From assembly GCF_017312365.1 (NCBI RefSeq), contig NZ_BLJI01000017.1, positions 1-64,000 of the forward strand: a stretch of DNA of 64,000 nucleotides, written 5' to 3'. The DNA comes from Chroococcus sp. FPU101. Its GTDB lineage: Bacteria; Cyanobacteriota; Cyanobacteriia; Cyanobacteriales; Microcystaceae. Position numbers and translations under genes: made by a program. The stretch's first letter is position 1. Each line of letters starts with the position of its first letter. Positions 36,650-44,840 of this stretch are shown here, piece by piece. Below the pieces are notes generated by a model that made no database searches, was not told where the DNA came from, and saw nothing but the letters and a program-made list of their open reading frames with translations.

Positions 36650-38380
36650 ATGATCCAGTCTATTATAGCAAAAAAATTTGAAATTGACCACCTTATGTCA
36701 AATTTTTGTCAGATCGCTTACTCGTTGCCGAAAAGATTAAGATCAAAAAAAATGCCCCTTTCTAAGACAATGCCCTTACCCCGACTATTTTTGCTTTTCC
36801 TCGGTCTGACACTCATTCTAGGGATGATTTTGTGGTTGGTCAACTCAATTTACCGACTTTATATCTCAATTTCTTTTACTGCCCCAATATTTGCTAATTT
36901 GCTTTTATTGCTGATTATGGCTCTTCTGGGGCTATTAATCTATATATTTGTTTATTATTTCTATCTTAGTCCTAAAGAAAAAAAATCACGGCGTAAGTCT
37001 CGTCAAATTTCTCCTACTACCTTACCCCCTCTTCAAAAAACCGAAGCCGCCGAAGAAAACCTAAAAGCCATTCGTCAACAAGTTCAACAAATTCAAGATC
37101 AAGTTTCACAACAGGTTTTATTTAAACGTTCCCAAGAAATAGAAACAAATCTTGCACGAGGTGAATTACAAGTTGTCATTTTTGGGACTGGTTCGGCGGG
37201 TAAAACGTCTTTAGTCAATGCTTTAATTGGGGAAATGGTGGGCAATGTCGAAGCAACGATGGGAACAACTGAAGTCGGGGAAACCTATCGTTTGAAATTA
37301 AAGGGTTTAGCCAGAGAAATACTAATAACGGATACACCAGGAATTTTAGAAGCAGGAGTCGCGGGAACGGAACGAGAAAAACTAGCCCGACAACTGGCAA
37401 CCCAAAGCGATTTATTATTATTTGTGATTGATAATGATTTACGACAATCTGAATATGAACCTTTGCAATATCTAGCAGCTATGGGTAAACGATCGCTGTT
37501 AGTCTTTAATAAAACCGATCTTTATACTGATGAAGATCAACAAGTTATCTTAAAACAATTACGAGAACGACTCAAAGGTATTATCTCTAGTGCTGATATT
37601 ATCCCCATTGCGGCAAACCCTCAACCCCTGCAACTCGAAAATGGACAGATTTTCAGCCCTGAACCCGAAATTATTCCTTTAATCAAACGACTCGCTACTG
37701 TGTTACGGGCAGAAGGTGAGGATCTCGTCGCTGATAATATCCTATTACAATCGCAACGTTTAGGGGATGAAGCCCGCAAAATCATTGATCGACAACGACG
37801 CAGACAAGCGGATCAAATCATTGATCGATATCAATGGATAGGCGCGGGTGTTATTGCGGTAACTCCTCTACCAGTTATTGATTTACTGGCGACAGTTGCG
37901 GTTAATGCTCAAATGGTGGTAGAAATTGGGCAGGTGTATGGATGTGAAATTAATAGCGAACGAGGAAAAGAATTAGCTATCTCTTTGGGGAAAACATTAG
38001 TAAGTCTGGGAGTGGTCAAAGGGGCGGTAGAATTATTGGCTAGGGCATTACAAACCAATATTGCGACTTATATTGTTGGTAAAGTGATTCAAGCGGTTAC
38101 GGCTGCTTATTTAACGAGAATTGCAGGAAAAAGTTTTGTAGAATATTTCCGACACGATCAAGATTGGGGCGATGGGGGAATTTCTGAGGTTGTGCAGCGA
38201 CAGTTCCAATTAAGCAAAAAAGATGAATTTATTAAAGCTTTTGTAGTAGACGCGATTAATAAAGTTGTTAAACCGTTTACTGATGTTTGGAATACAGAAG
38301 AGGAGAAAGATGAAGATGACGTTGAATTAACGCCTCGGAGTACATCAACACAGATTCAAATTCCTGATGATGATTGGTAA
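36650..38380 (+). CDS. Membrane-anchored Era-like GTPase with C-terminal DUF697 domain
   Basis: A 576-residue protein. Two hydrophobic segments lie at about 45-72 and 77-103, then a coiled coil (KTEAAEENLKAIRQQVQQIQ). The G domain (about 172-340) shows FGTGSAGKTSLVNAL (G1), TDTPG (G3) and NKTD (G4). The C-terminal 170 residues, including a hydrophobic stretch WIGAGVIAVTPLPVIDLLATVAV, match the DUF697 domain found in membrane GTPases. AGGAT precedes ATG 36650. The role may be membrane remodelling or stress; unknown. It is divergent from the AAA/GGDEF gene. Confidence 0.87.
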   Translation: MIQSIIAKKFEIDHLMSNFCQIAYSLPKRLRSKKMPLSKTMPLPRLFLLFLGLTLILGMILWLVNSIYRLYISISFTAPIFANLLLLLIMALLGLLIYIFVYYFYLSPKEKKSRRKSRQISPTTLPPLQKTEAAEENLKAIRQQVQQIQDQVSQQVLFKRSQEIETNLARGELQVVIFGTGSAGKTSLVNALIGEMVGNVEATMGTTEVGETYRLKLKGLAREILITDTPGILEAGVAGTEREKLARQLATQSDLLLFVIDNDLRQSEYEPLQYLAAMGKRSLLVFNKTDLYTDEDQQVILKQLRERLKGIISSADIIPIAANPQPLQLENGQIFSPEPEIIPLIKRLATVLRAEGEDLVADNILLQSQRLGDEARKIIDRQRRRQADQIIDRYQWIGAGVIAVTPLPVIDLLATVAVNAQMVVEIGQVYGCEINSERGKELAISLGKTLVSLGVVKGAVELLARALQTNIATYIVGKVIQAVTAAYLTRIAGKSFVEYFRHDQDWGDGGISEVVQRQFQLSKKDEFIKAFVVDAINKVVKPFTDVWNTEEEKDEDDVELTPRSTSTQIQIPDDDW

Positions 38381-38486
38381 AAAAAAATTTTTAGCTAGGG
38401 TATTGGCCAATTGACCCACCTTGTATTATATTTGTAATAATCAAAAAAATAGTAAACACGCGCCGTCCCAAGGAGTAACACTTTCA

Positions 38487-38741
38487 ATGTTAAGAATTCA
38501 AGCCATATCTACCAGTTTGTTGCTGCACAAAGCCATGATTTGGCTAGGCTTCGCAGTGTCAGGCGAGGGTGTGGGCTTATTTAACCTTGAATGCTTGGGT
38601 GGAAAAAGTTATTTTAACGGCGAGATTAATATTAACCAAGATAATCGACCTAATTTTATTCGCGATCGTCATTTAACAGCCAAAGCATTATCCAAAAAGA
38701 CAAGCGGGAGGTACAGAAACCGAGTCACTGTACCTGTATAA
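38487..38741 (+). CDS. Possible small protein (84 aa), alternatively an untranslated RNA
   Basis: ATG 38487 follows AGGAG at 38471-38475. The product starts MLRIQAISTSLLLHKAMIW and ends basic (SGRYRNRVTVPV); no family is recognised. The 3' end of the frame contains a hairpin, GGTACAG at 38710-38716 with CTGTACC at 38728-38734, and a very strong terminator follows. This layout also suits a small regulatory RNA, so the coding call is tentative. Confidence 0.4.
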   Translation: MLRIQAISTSLLLHKAMIWLGFAVSGEGVGLFNLECLGGKSYFNGEININQDNRPNFIRDRHLTAKALSKKTSGRYRNRVTVPV

Positions 38742-38768
38742 AACGAAGTAACTTAACCCCTTACTTGA

Positions 38769-38799
38769 CCCCGCATTCAGACTGAAAGCGGGGTTTTTT
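38769..38799 (+). terminator. Strong intrinsic terminator
   Basis: CCCCGC (38769-38774) pairs with GCGGGG (38788-38793), and TTCAG (38776-38780) with CTGAA (38782-38786) inside it, separated by an A-A mismatch. TTTTTT follows at 38794-38799. This is a textbook Rho-independent terminator for the short transcription unit upstream. Confidence 0.9.
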
Positions 38800-38828
38800 A
38801 ATTCTCTTAAAATGTTTGGGATAAAACC

Positions 38829-39332
38829 GTGATTCAAGCAACTGAACCTTTACAACAATCGGTAGTCGTTTTTTCGACTAACTACCTGCCTATTAGTCGA
38901 GTCAATATCCGACGGGCTATAGTGCTTTTAGTAACGGAAAAAGCTGAACCGATGGACTTGGAAACAGAAACGTATACGGAAGTACGATCGCCCAATTTGA
39001 TTTTACAGGTTCCTGCTTATATCCGTCTCAAATTTCAAAGTGCTGAACGGATTTGGAAAGTTCCCCCCGTAAACCGTCGAGAATTGTTACGTCGAGATCA
39101 CTATCAATGTCAATACTGCGGAAGTCGTAAAAAATTAACCATCGATCACGTTTTACCCCGTAGTAAAGGTGGTCAACACACTTGGGATAACGTCGTGATT
39201 GCCTGTGAAAGTTGTAACACTCGTAAAGGCGATCAAACTCCGCAACAAGTGGGAATGATTTTACACACGACTCCAAAAGCCCCCTGTCATCCTGCTGTAC
39301 TATTTGCCGAAGAGTTTTGGGGCAAACGATAA
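38829..39332 (+). CDS. HNH endonuclease family protein
   Basis: A 167-residue protein starting at GTG 38829. The HNH domain (about 85-145) shows the CQYCG zinc knuckle, KLTIDHVLPRSKGG with the catalytic His, WDNVV, and CESCNTRKGD with the second Cys pair. An N-terminal segment of about 80 residues (VVFSTNYLPISRVNIRRAIVLLV) is typical of a conserved cyanobacterial HNH subgroup that is chromosomal and not phage-linked. Biological role unknown; nuclease activity is expected. Confidence 0.9.
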   Translation: MIQATEPLQQSVVVFSTNYLPISRVNIRRAIVLLVTEKAEPMDLETETYTEVRSPNLILQVPAYIRLKFQSAERIWKVPPVNRRELLRRDHYQCQYCGSRKKLTIDHVLPRSKGGQHTWDNVVIACESCNTRKGDQTPQQVGMILHTTPKAPCHPAVLFAEEFWGKR

Positions 39333-39385
39333 AGGACTAGCAAAATTGTCCTTTTCAAACCGATTTATCTTTTAGAGGGATTCAG

Positions 39386-39760
39386 ATGTTAAAACTGACT
39401 TATACTACAAATGGCTTTCATTTAGAGCATTTAAGCCAGTCAATTGAAGAATGGGTTAATACACGTGTTTTACTTGCCATGCGTTCTGGAACGGGTTTAA
39501 GTGTTGAACCGAGTACCGCTTGCTTTTTACTACCCCAAAACTTAGCAGATTTAGCTACCTTAGAAGAGATGGGAGAGGATACTTTATCTGTTTCGCAGTG
39601 TGATGCTGAATTAGTCGAAATCAGTTTAGAGGGAACTTGGTTAACATCTGATGTTGAAAGTGATGAGGGTTTATTTGTCTGTGTGATGGATGAATATACT
39701 GAGTCTTTTCTTTATCAATTGTGGAAAAATGCCCAGTATCAATTAACGGTTAATAGTTAA
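39386..39760 (+). CDS. Conserved cyanobacterial-type hypothetical protein
   Basis: A 124-residue acidic protein (MLKLTYTTNGFHLEHL...) with a predicted alpha/beta fold and no membrane segment. It follows the HNH gene by 53 bases on the same strand. Motifs include EEWVNTRVLLAMRSG and WLTSDVESDEGLFVC. No function is recognised. Confidence 0.65.
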   Translation: MLKLTYTTNGFHLEHLSQSIEEWVNTRVLLAMRSGTGLSVEPSTACFLLPQNLADLATLEEMGEDTLSVSQCDAELVEISLEGTWLTSDVESDEGLFVCVMDEYTESFLYQLWKNAQYQLTVNS

Positions 39761-39792
39761 GATCCATCATTATTTGTAAGGGTGCGGAATGC

Positions 39793-39837
39793 ACCGCCGC
39801 TTGTGAACCGACTTTCAAAGTCGGTTTGGTCGGCGGT
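39793..39837. repeat. Nested palindrome related to the intragenic elements
   Basis: ACCGCCG (39793-39799) pairs with CGGCGGT (39831-39837), enclosing AACCGACTTT (39806-39815) and AAAGTCGGTT (39817-39826). The inner core CGACTTT/AAAGTCG is the same as in the elements inside the CheA and receptor genes. It lies after a stop codon and may terminate transcription. Confidence 0.6.
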
Positions 39838-39897
39838 TTGGTGATCAAATCCTTACGCCCTCTCTCTTTCCATCATCTATCACTTAAGAAAAATATT

Positions 39898-40980
39898 ATG
39901 ATGGATTTTTTTGATAAACTTCCGCGCTGGCTACAAATTGGGATTATTTTTCCGATCGCTTTTTTAAATGCTTGGCTTTTAACCCTGCTTATTAGTTATT
40001 TTGAGCCGTTATTTAGTATTTTTATTACTGCTACTTTACTGGCTTTTTTACTAGATTTTCCCGTTAGAGCATTACAAGATCGCGGAATTCGTCGTGAGTT
40101 GGCAATTGGTCTAGTTTTATTGGTTGCTGTTCTGATTTTAGTGATTTTAAGTGTAATTCTATTTCCGATAATTATTCAACAATTAACTGATTTAATTACA
40201 AATTTACCAGGGTTATTAGAAGCGAGTCGCGAACAGATAAAAACGGCTGAACACTGGACAATTATTCAAAAATTATCGATTAATATTCAAGAATCCATTG
40301 ATCAGTTATTGAATAACTTTTCTTCGGTTCTACAATCCATAAGTTCTAATCTCTTGAATTTTATTGTAGGAACGATCGGTAGTTTAGTTAATGTGGCTTT
40401 TGTTTTAATTCTAACGGTCTTTTTAGTTTTAACAGGTGAACAGGTTTGGGATGGTATTTTTAGCTGGATTCCCACACCTTGGAATACGCGATTAAGAGAA
40501 TCTTTGCAACAACAATTTGAAAACTATTTTGCTAGTCAAGCAATCTTGGCAGGAATTTTAAGTACCGCCCAAACCCTTGTCTTTGGTATTTTAAATGTTC
40601 CTTACGCGCTTTTATTTGGTGTTTTGATTGGTGCGACTACACTGATTCCTTATATGAGTGCTGTAACGATTTTAATGATTAGTACAATTTTAATGCTACA
40701 GCAATTTAGTTTAGGATTAAAAGTTTTAATTGCTGCTTTTATTGTCGGTCAAATTAATGATAATATTGTTGCTCCGCGTTTGATGGGAGGAATGACAGGT
40801 TTAAATCCAGTCTGGATTATTATTTCTTTATTTATTGGTGGAAAAGTTGGTGGGATTTTAGGTTTATTGATTGCCGTTCCGATTTCTAGTGTGATTAAAG
40901 GTGTGACTGATTCTTTGAGAGATGCGAATGCAAAAAATCAGAATTTAATTATTGAAACTGTTAAAAATACGTTAGAGTGA
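39898..40980 (+). CDS. AI-2E family (PerM/UPF0118) transporter
   Basis: About 360 residues from the ATG pair at 39898/39901; a longer frame would translate the palindrome and is rejected. There are seven to eight hydrophobic segments, with the central amphipathic region (ITNLPGLLEASREQIK, LLNNFSSVLQ) and the C-terminal signature GATTLIPYMSAV, NPVWIIISLFIGGKVGGILGLLIAVPISS. Members are putative permeases, some exporting AI-2 or acting as Na+/H+ antiporters; the substrate here is unknown. Confidence 0.88.
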   Translation: MMDFFDKLPRWLQIGIIFPIAFLNAWLLTLLISYFEPLFSIFITATLLAFLLDFPVRALQDRGIRRELAIGLVLLVAVLILVILSVILFPIIIQQLTDLITNLPGLLEASREQIKTAEHWTIIQKLSINIQESIDQLLNNFSSVLQSISSNLLNFIVGTIGSLVNVAFVLILTVFLVLTGEQVWDGIFSWIPTPWNTRLRESLQQQFENYFASQAILAGILSTAQTLVFGILNVPYALLFGVLIGATTLIPYMSAVTILMISTILMLQQFSLGLKVLIAAFIVGQINDNIVAPRLMGGMTGLNPVWIIISLFIGGKVGGILGLLIAVPISSVIKGVTDSLRDANAKNQNLIIETVKNTLE

Positions 40981-41001
40981 ACATAAAAAAAGTCAAATTA
41001 T

Positions 41002-41301
41002 ATGAACAAGGAATCTAAAACTGATTATTCTTCCAAAGATGCTTTAGACAATCTAGATAACTATGATTTAAGCACATCTGTTCGAGGTAAATATGATGAC
41101 CAATATCAAGCTTTAAAAGGGAATATTCCTAGAAGAATCCATACTAATGACGGTACTAAACAAGTTATATTACATACAGTTAAAGCTAAAGGAATTTTAG
41201 ATGAGCAAGGGAACTTTAAAACTAATATTATTTCAGAACTATTATCTGGAGAGTACGAAATAACAATGATTATTGAAGAAAATCAAAACAGTAATGAGTA
41301 G
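41002..41301 (+). CDS. Small hypothetical protein, possibly an orphan antitoxin
   Basis: A 99-residue hydrophilic protein. The segment YDLSTSVRGKY and the later AKGILDEQGNFKTN...EYEITMIIEE strand pattern resemble elements of small cyanobacterial antitoxin-like proteins. No toxin gene follows; the next gene is on the other strand. It starts 21 bases after the transporter. The assignment is weak. Confidence 0.55.
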   Translation: MNKESKTDYSSKDALDNLDNYDLSTSVRGKYDDQYQALKGNIPRRIHTNDGTKQVILHTVKAKGILDEQGNFKTNIISELLSGEYEITMIIEENQNSNE

Positions 41302-41320
41302 GCTATTGGTAAACCTACTC
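41296..41320. terminator. Hairpin between convergent genes
   Basis: GAGTAGG at 41296-41302 pairs with CCTACTC at 41314-41320. It overlaps the stop of the small upstream gene and precedes the stop of the convergent peroxiredoxin gene. No U-tract, so termination is uncertain. Confidence 0.45.
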
Positions 41321-41327
41321 TAATTGA

Positions 41328-41891
41328 TTACGAATTAGATTGTAATTCGTCTAAACGGGCTAACACTTCTGTACTATGAATAGCAGGTTGAACACCGAGA
41401 AAACTAGCTTTTAATATCCCATCTGGATCGATAATATAGGTATGACGCAAGGACATCGCACCTAACCAAGAACCATAGGCTTTACTCACTTTTCCAGTAG
41501 TATCAGCTAATAGAGGAAACTTTAAGCCTTCAGAATCACAAAATTCCTCATGAGATTCTGTATCATCAGCACTAACGCCTAAAATTTGTGTGTTTTTGGC
41601 TTGATATTTCGGTAAATCTTGTTGAAAACGACGCGCTTCTAAGGTACAACCAGGGGTAAAATCTTTGGGATAAAAGTATAAAACGACCCATTGTCCCCGA
41701 TAATCGGACAAAGAGATGTTGCCATCACCCGTATTTGTCGGTAAAGTAAATTCGGGCGCAGCTTGGTTAAGCGTGGGTTGAGTGCCACCTAATGCCAATG
41801 CTACTGGATTAAAATTAAAAAAGGTTAGGATAACGATCGCAATACCGACAAGACTCTGCAAAAACTGTCTGCGTAACATATAAAACATCAA
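41328..41891 (-). CDS. Exported PrxQ/Bcp-type peroxiredoxin with Tat-like signal
   Basis: Thiol peroxidase reducing H2O2 and organic hydroperoxides. The peroxidatic Cys82 lies in DFTPGCTLEARRF; the position five residues later, a resolving Cys in many PrxQ proteins, is Arg. Cys118 in HEEFCDSEGL may be the resolving residue. The N-terminus MLRRQFLQSLVGIAIVILTFF followed by VALALGG looks like a twin-arginine signal peptide, suggesting a periplasmic or lumenal enzyme. Translation may start at Met1 or Met5 (41879). Length 187 reflects the added leader on a domain of about 150 residues. Confidence 0.9.
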   Translation of the reverse strand: MMFYMLRRQFLQSLVGIAIVILTFFNFNPVALALGGTQPTLNQAAPEFTLPTNTGDGNISLSDYRGQWVVLYFYPKDFTPGCTLEARRFQQDLPKYQAKNTQILGVSADDTESHEEFCDSEGLKFPLLADTTGKVSKAYGSWLGAMSLRHTYIIDPDGILKASFLGVQPAIHSTEVLARLDELQSNS

Positions 41892-41915
41892 AAAAATAAT
41901 ATACGTTACATAATT

Positions 41916-43157
41916 TTACATTAAACTCTTGGCTAATCTTGCAGTACCGAAAGCGGCTTCAGTTTGAACGGATGTGAGTACGGGTACTTGTAGTTGACGC
42001 TGACGAATGGTACACCAAGTCTGATTTTTCGCCCCGCCCCCTGCTGTATAAACTTTTGTTAAGTGGGTTGCGCCGTGTTCCTGCAATCTTTTGTAGCCTA
42101 ATGCTTCAAGACGCGCCATGCTTTCTAATAAACCATGTAAAAATTCTACAGGATTTTCGGGACGTGGAGTTAATTTAGGGAGTAAGTCTGGATTATTAAT
42201 TGGAAAGCGATCGCCTTTTGTTAATAGAGGATAATATTCTAGGGGACTTTCTTGAGTTGCATCTATCTTTTCACTGAGTTCTTTTAATTCTGTATTGGTA
42301 AAAAAATGTTTTAAAACCGCGCCACCTGTATTCGATGCGCCACCCGTTAACCACAGAGAACCCAGACGATGACTATAAATACCATACTTGGCATTTTCGA
42401 TGCGAGTCTGACTAAGGAGTTTTAGAACCAAAGTTGAACCCAGAGAAGTTACCGCTTCACCAGGGTATTTAGCATCACTAGCTAAAAATGCAGCAATACT
42501 ATCCGTTGTACCTGTACAAACCACACATGACGATGGTATCCCAAAACGGTTCGCAATATTGGGTGTAATGGTATCAATAGGATAGCCGGGTGAGAAAATA
42601 TCAGGTAATAGAGGAAAACACAATAATTTCTTGATCCAGTCGGGATAAGATAGGGTTTCTACGTCATAACCCAATTTCAAAGCATTGTGATAGTCACTGA
42701 CTCCAAGTTTGTCATGTAATAAAAACGCTAACCAGTCTGCTTGATGTAAAAAATAAGTTGCTTGAGATAAAAGATTTTGTTTTTGCCACCACAATAATTT
42801 AGCTAAACTAGAAGTTGCACTAATCACTGTATGATCAGTTGGTGCAATGAATTTAATTTCATCTAAAACCACTTTTCCGCGATCATCATTGTACAAAATC
42901 GGTGCATCTATAGGATCGCCTTGTTGATCGCATAAGAGAACTGTAGCAGATGTTCCGTTAATTGCGATCGCTTTTAGTTTTTTCCTAATTTCTAAGGGTA
43001 TGGCAGCAAGGAGAGAAAATAACGCATCTTGCCACATCTTGATATAATTTTGAGTTTCAAAAAGATAATGATTTTGAAATAAAATTACTTCAGCTTCATC
43101 AATAATAATGGCTCTAGCACCCGATGTCCCAAAATCTATTCCTAGATAAAAACTCAT
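41916..43157 (-). CDS. FGGY-family carbohydrate kinase (D-ribulose kinase-like)
   Basis: A 413-residue sugar kinase. ATP/sugar-binding elements: [16 protein letters not shown] at the N-terminus, [31 protein letters not shown] and a late AGGGAKN adenosine motif with AAFGTARLA. It resembles the short cyanobacterial/plant FGGY branch for which D-ribulose phosphorylation has been reported. The start overlaps the upstream NUDIX gene by four bases (ATGA), so the two are translationally coupled. The substrate is inferred from similarity. Confidence 0.85.
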   Translation of the reverse strand: MSFYLGIDFGTSGARAIIIDEAEVILFQNHYLFETQNYIKMWQDALFSLLAAIPLEIRKKLKAIAINGTSATVLLCDQQGDPIDAPILYNDDRGKVVLDEIKFIAPTDHTVISATSSLAKLLWWQKQNLLSQATYFLHQADWLAFLLHDKLGVSDYHNALKLGYDVETLSYPDWIKKLLCFPLLPDIFSPGYPIDTITPNIANRFGIPSSCVVCTGTTDSIAAFLASDAKYPGEAVTSLGSTLVLKLLSQTRIENAKYGIYSHRLGSLWLTGGASNTGGAVLKHFFTNTELKELSEKIDATQESPLEYYPLLTKGDRFPINNPDLLPKLTPRPENPVEFLHGLLESMARLEALGYKRLQEHGATHLTKVYTAGGGAKNQTWCTIRQRQLQVPVLTSVQTEAAFGTARLAKSLM

Positions 43158-43582
43158 AAACGTGGACGAATACCATAATTACGATAGTAACAATAGTCTT
43201 TTAAAATTTTATCGTGATCGAAACAAAGATTAGATGGAATTTCCCCAAGAGGAAAAATCTTAACAGTTTTAGCATCATCTAACGCCTTCGGTTCACCTTT
43301 AGCGGTTGCAATAAAAACAATACTGAGGGTATGTTGACGAGGATCACGATTCGGGTCAGAATAAACGTAAAATTGTTCGACTAAATCAACATCTAAATTA
43401 ACTTCTTCCATTGCTTCACGTTTAGCGGCGGTTTCTACTGTTTCTCCGTAGTCGATAAAACCCCCTGGTATTGCCCATCCGTAGGGCGGGTTTTTTCTTT
43501 CGATTAAAATAATCGGACGATGGGGCTGATCTAACAATTCAATGATAATATCTACTGTTGGAGTTGGATTACGATAAGTCAT
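43154..43582 (-). CDS. NUDIX hydrolase
   Basis: A 142-residue NUDIX protein with the complete box [26 protein letters not shown] (G-x5-E-x7-RE-x2-EE). It probably hydrolyses a nucleotide diphosphate derivative such as ADP-ribose or an oxidised nucleotide. It is the first gene of a two-gene operon with the FGGY kinase and is divergent from gpsA with only 24 bases between the start codons, so the promoters overlap. Confidence 0.92.
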   Translation of the reverse strand: MTYRNPTPTVDIIIELLDQPHRPIILIERKNPPYGWAIPGGFIDYGETVETAAKREAMEEVNLDVDLVEQFYVYSDPNRDPRQHTLSIVFIATAKGEPKALDDAKTVKIFPLGEIPSNLCFDHDKILKDYCYYRNYGIRPRL

Positions 43583-43606
43583 TTTTAAAGCTCCACCCTA
43601 AATGTT

Positions 43607-44536
43607 ATGAATCAACCAACTAAAATTATTACTATTATAGGGGCGGGAGTGTGGGGAACTGCATTAGGTAAATTAGTTTCTCGAAATCATCATGATTTAC
43701 GCCTTTGGTCGCGTCAAAGTCCTGAAAGTTTAGAGACGGCTATTGATGATGCTGATGTTATTCTATCAGCCGTTTCTATTCAAGGTGTACGCCCCACAGT
43801 AGAGCATTTAAAAACGTTAGAAATACCTCAAAAAACTATTTTTCTATCAGCTACAAAAGGCTTAGATCCAGTTACAACATTAACCGCTTCACAAATATGG
43901 CAAGAAGCCTTCCCTAACCATTATCATGTTGTATTATCTGGGCCTAATCTTTCGGTTGAAATTGAACAGAATTTACCCGCAGCAACGGTTGTTTCTAGTC
44001 AAAATATTCAAGCAGCAGCAGCCATACAATTAATTTTATCATCAGATACTTTTCGAGTTTATGTGAATTCTGATCCCCAGGGGACTGAATTAGGAGGAAC
44101 TTTAAAAAATGTGATGGCGATCGCATCTGGTGTTTGTGATGGATTAAACCTAGGAACCAATGCAAAAGCGGCTTTATTAACAAGGGCTTTACCTGAAATG
44201 ATTCGCGTTGGAACTTTATTAGGAGCAAAACAAGAAACCTTTTTTGGTTTATCGGGTTTAGGGGATTTACTCGCTACTTGTAATAGTCCTCTATCTCGTA
44301 ATTATCAGGTTGGTTACCGTCTAGGTCAAGGACAAACCCTTGATGAAATTATTGTTGCCTTAAAAGGTACTGCCGAAGGAATTAATACAACCGAGGTTTT
44401 ACTAAAAATCGCTCAAAAACAAAATTTATATGTACCGATCGCTTATCAGGTTTATCGTCTACTGAAAGGCGAAATCACTTCCCAAGAAGCTGTAAAAAAC
44501 TTGATGGCTCGTGATTTAAAAGCCGAACAAGACTAG
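43607..44536 (+). CDS. gpsA: Glycerol-3-phosphate dehydrogenase [NAD(P)+]
   Basis: Reduces dihydroxyacetone phosphate to sn-glycerol 3-phosphate for membrane lipid synthesis. The 309 residues contain the dinucleotide-binding IIGAGVWGTALGKLVSRN, SATKGLDP, LSGPNLSVEI, ELGGTLKNVMAIASGVCDGL with the catalytic Lys, and FFGLSGLGDLLATCNSPLSRNYQVG. The Rossmann start IITIIGAGVWG fits the ATG at 43607. Confidence 0.96.
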   Translation: MNQPTKIITIIGAGVWGTALGKLVSRNHHDLRLWSRQSPESLETAIDDADVILSAVSIQGVRPTVEHLKTLEIPQKTIFLSATKGLDPVTTLTASQIWQEAFPNHYHVVLSGPNLSVEIEQNLPAATVVSSQNIQAAAAIQLILSSDTFRVYVNSDPQGTELGGTLKNVMAIASGVCDGLNLGTNAKAALLTRALPEMIRVGTLLGAKQETFFGLSGLGDLLATCNSPLSRNYQVGYRLGQGQTLDEIIVALKGTAEGINTTEVLLKIAQKQNLYVPIAYQVYRLLKGEITSQEAVKNLMARDLKAEQD

Positions 44537-44840
44537 CGTAAATTTACTGATTTTTTTAGATAAAAACTTTTTGATGCTCAGTAATTTCCCATTATTTAAC
44601 TTGTTTTTGTAAATTAATATAAAGTCTATCAAGTATCAAAATTATTTTATTATCAATCTTTTATAATATTTAGGTAGCTCGAATCAGATTTATTTAAACC
44701 CTCCATATTTCAATCTAGAGACAACAAACAAAGTAGAGTTAGCCAAAATTCTTGAGCCTTCGTCCTGAAAAGGAGCGTTGGTATTTTCGACTTGAAAAAG
44801 CATTATTTAACGAATTACTAATTATCTTTAGGTAAAAATC
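44537..44840. other. Intergenic region upstream of the RTX protease (304 bases)
   Basis: AT-rich DNA between gpsA and the RTX gene. It must contain the protease gene's promoter and leader. A short hairpin-like stretch is seen around 44755-44780 (CTTCGTCCTGAAAAGGAGCG). No ORF or known RNA is recognisable. Confidence 0.45.

Noticed and set aside
39826-39897. N-terminal extension of the AI-2E transporter
   Set aside because: It would translate the tail of an intergenic palindrome; the ATG pair at 39898/39901 gives the family N-terminus.
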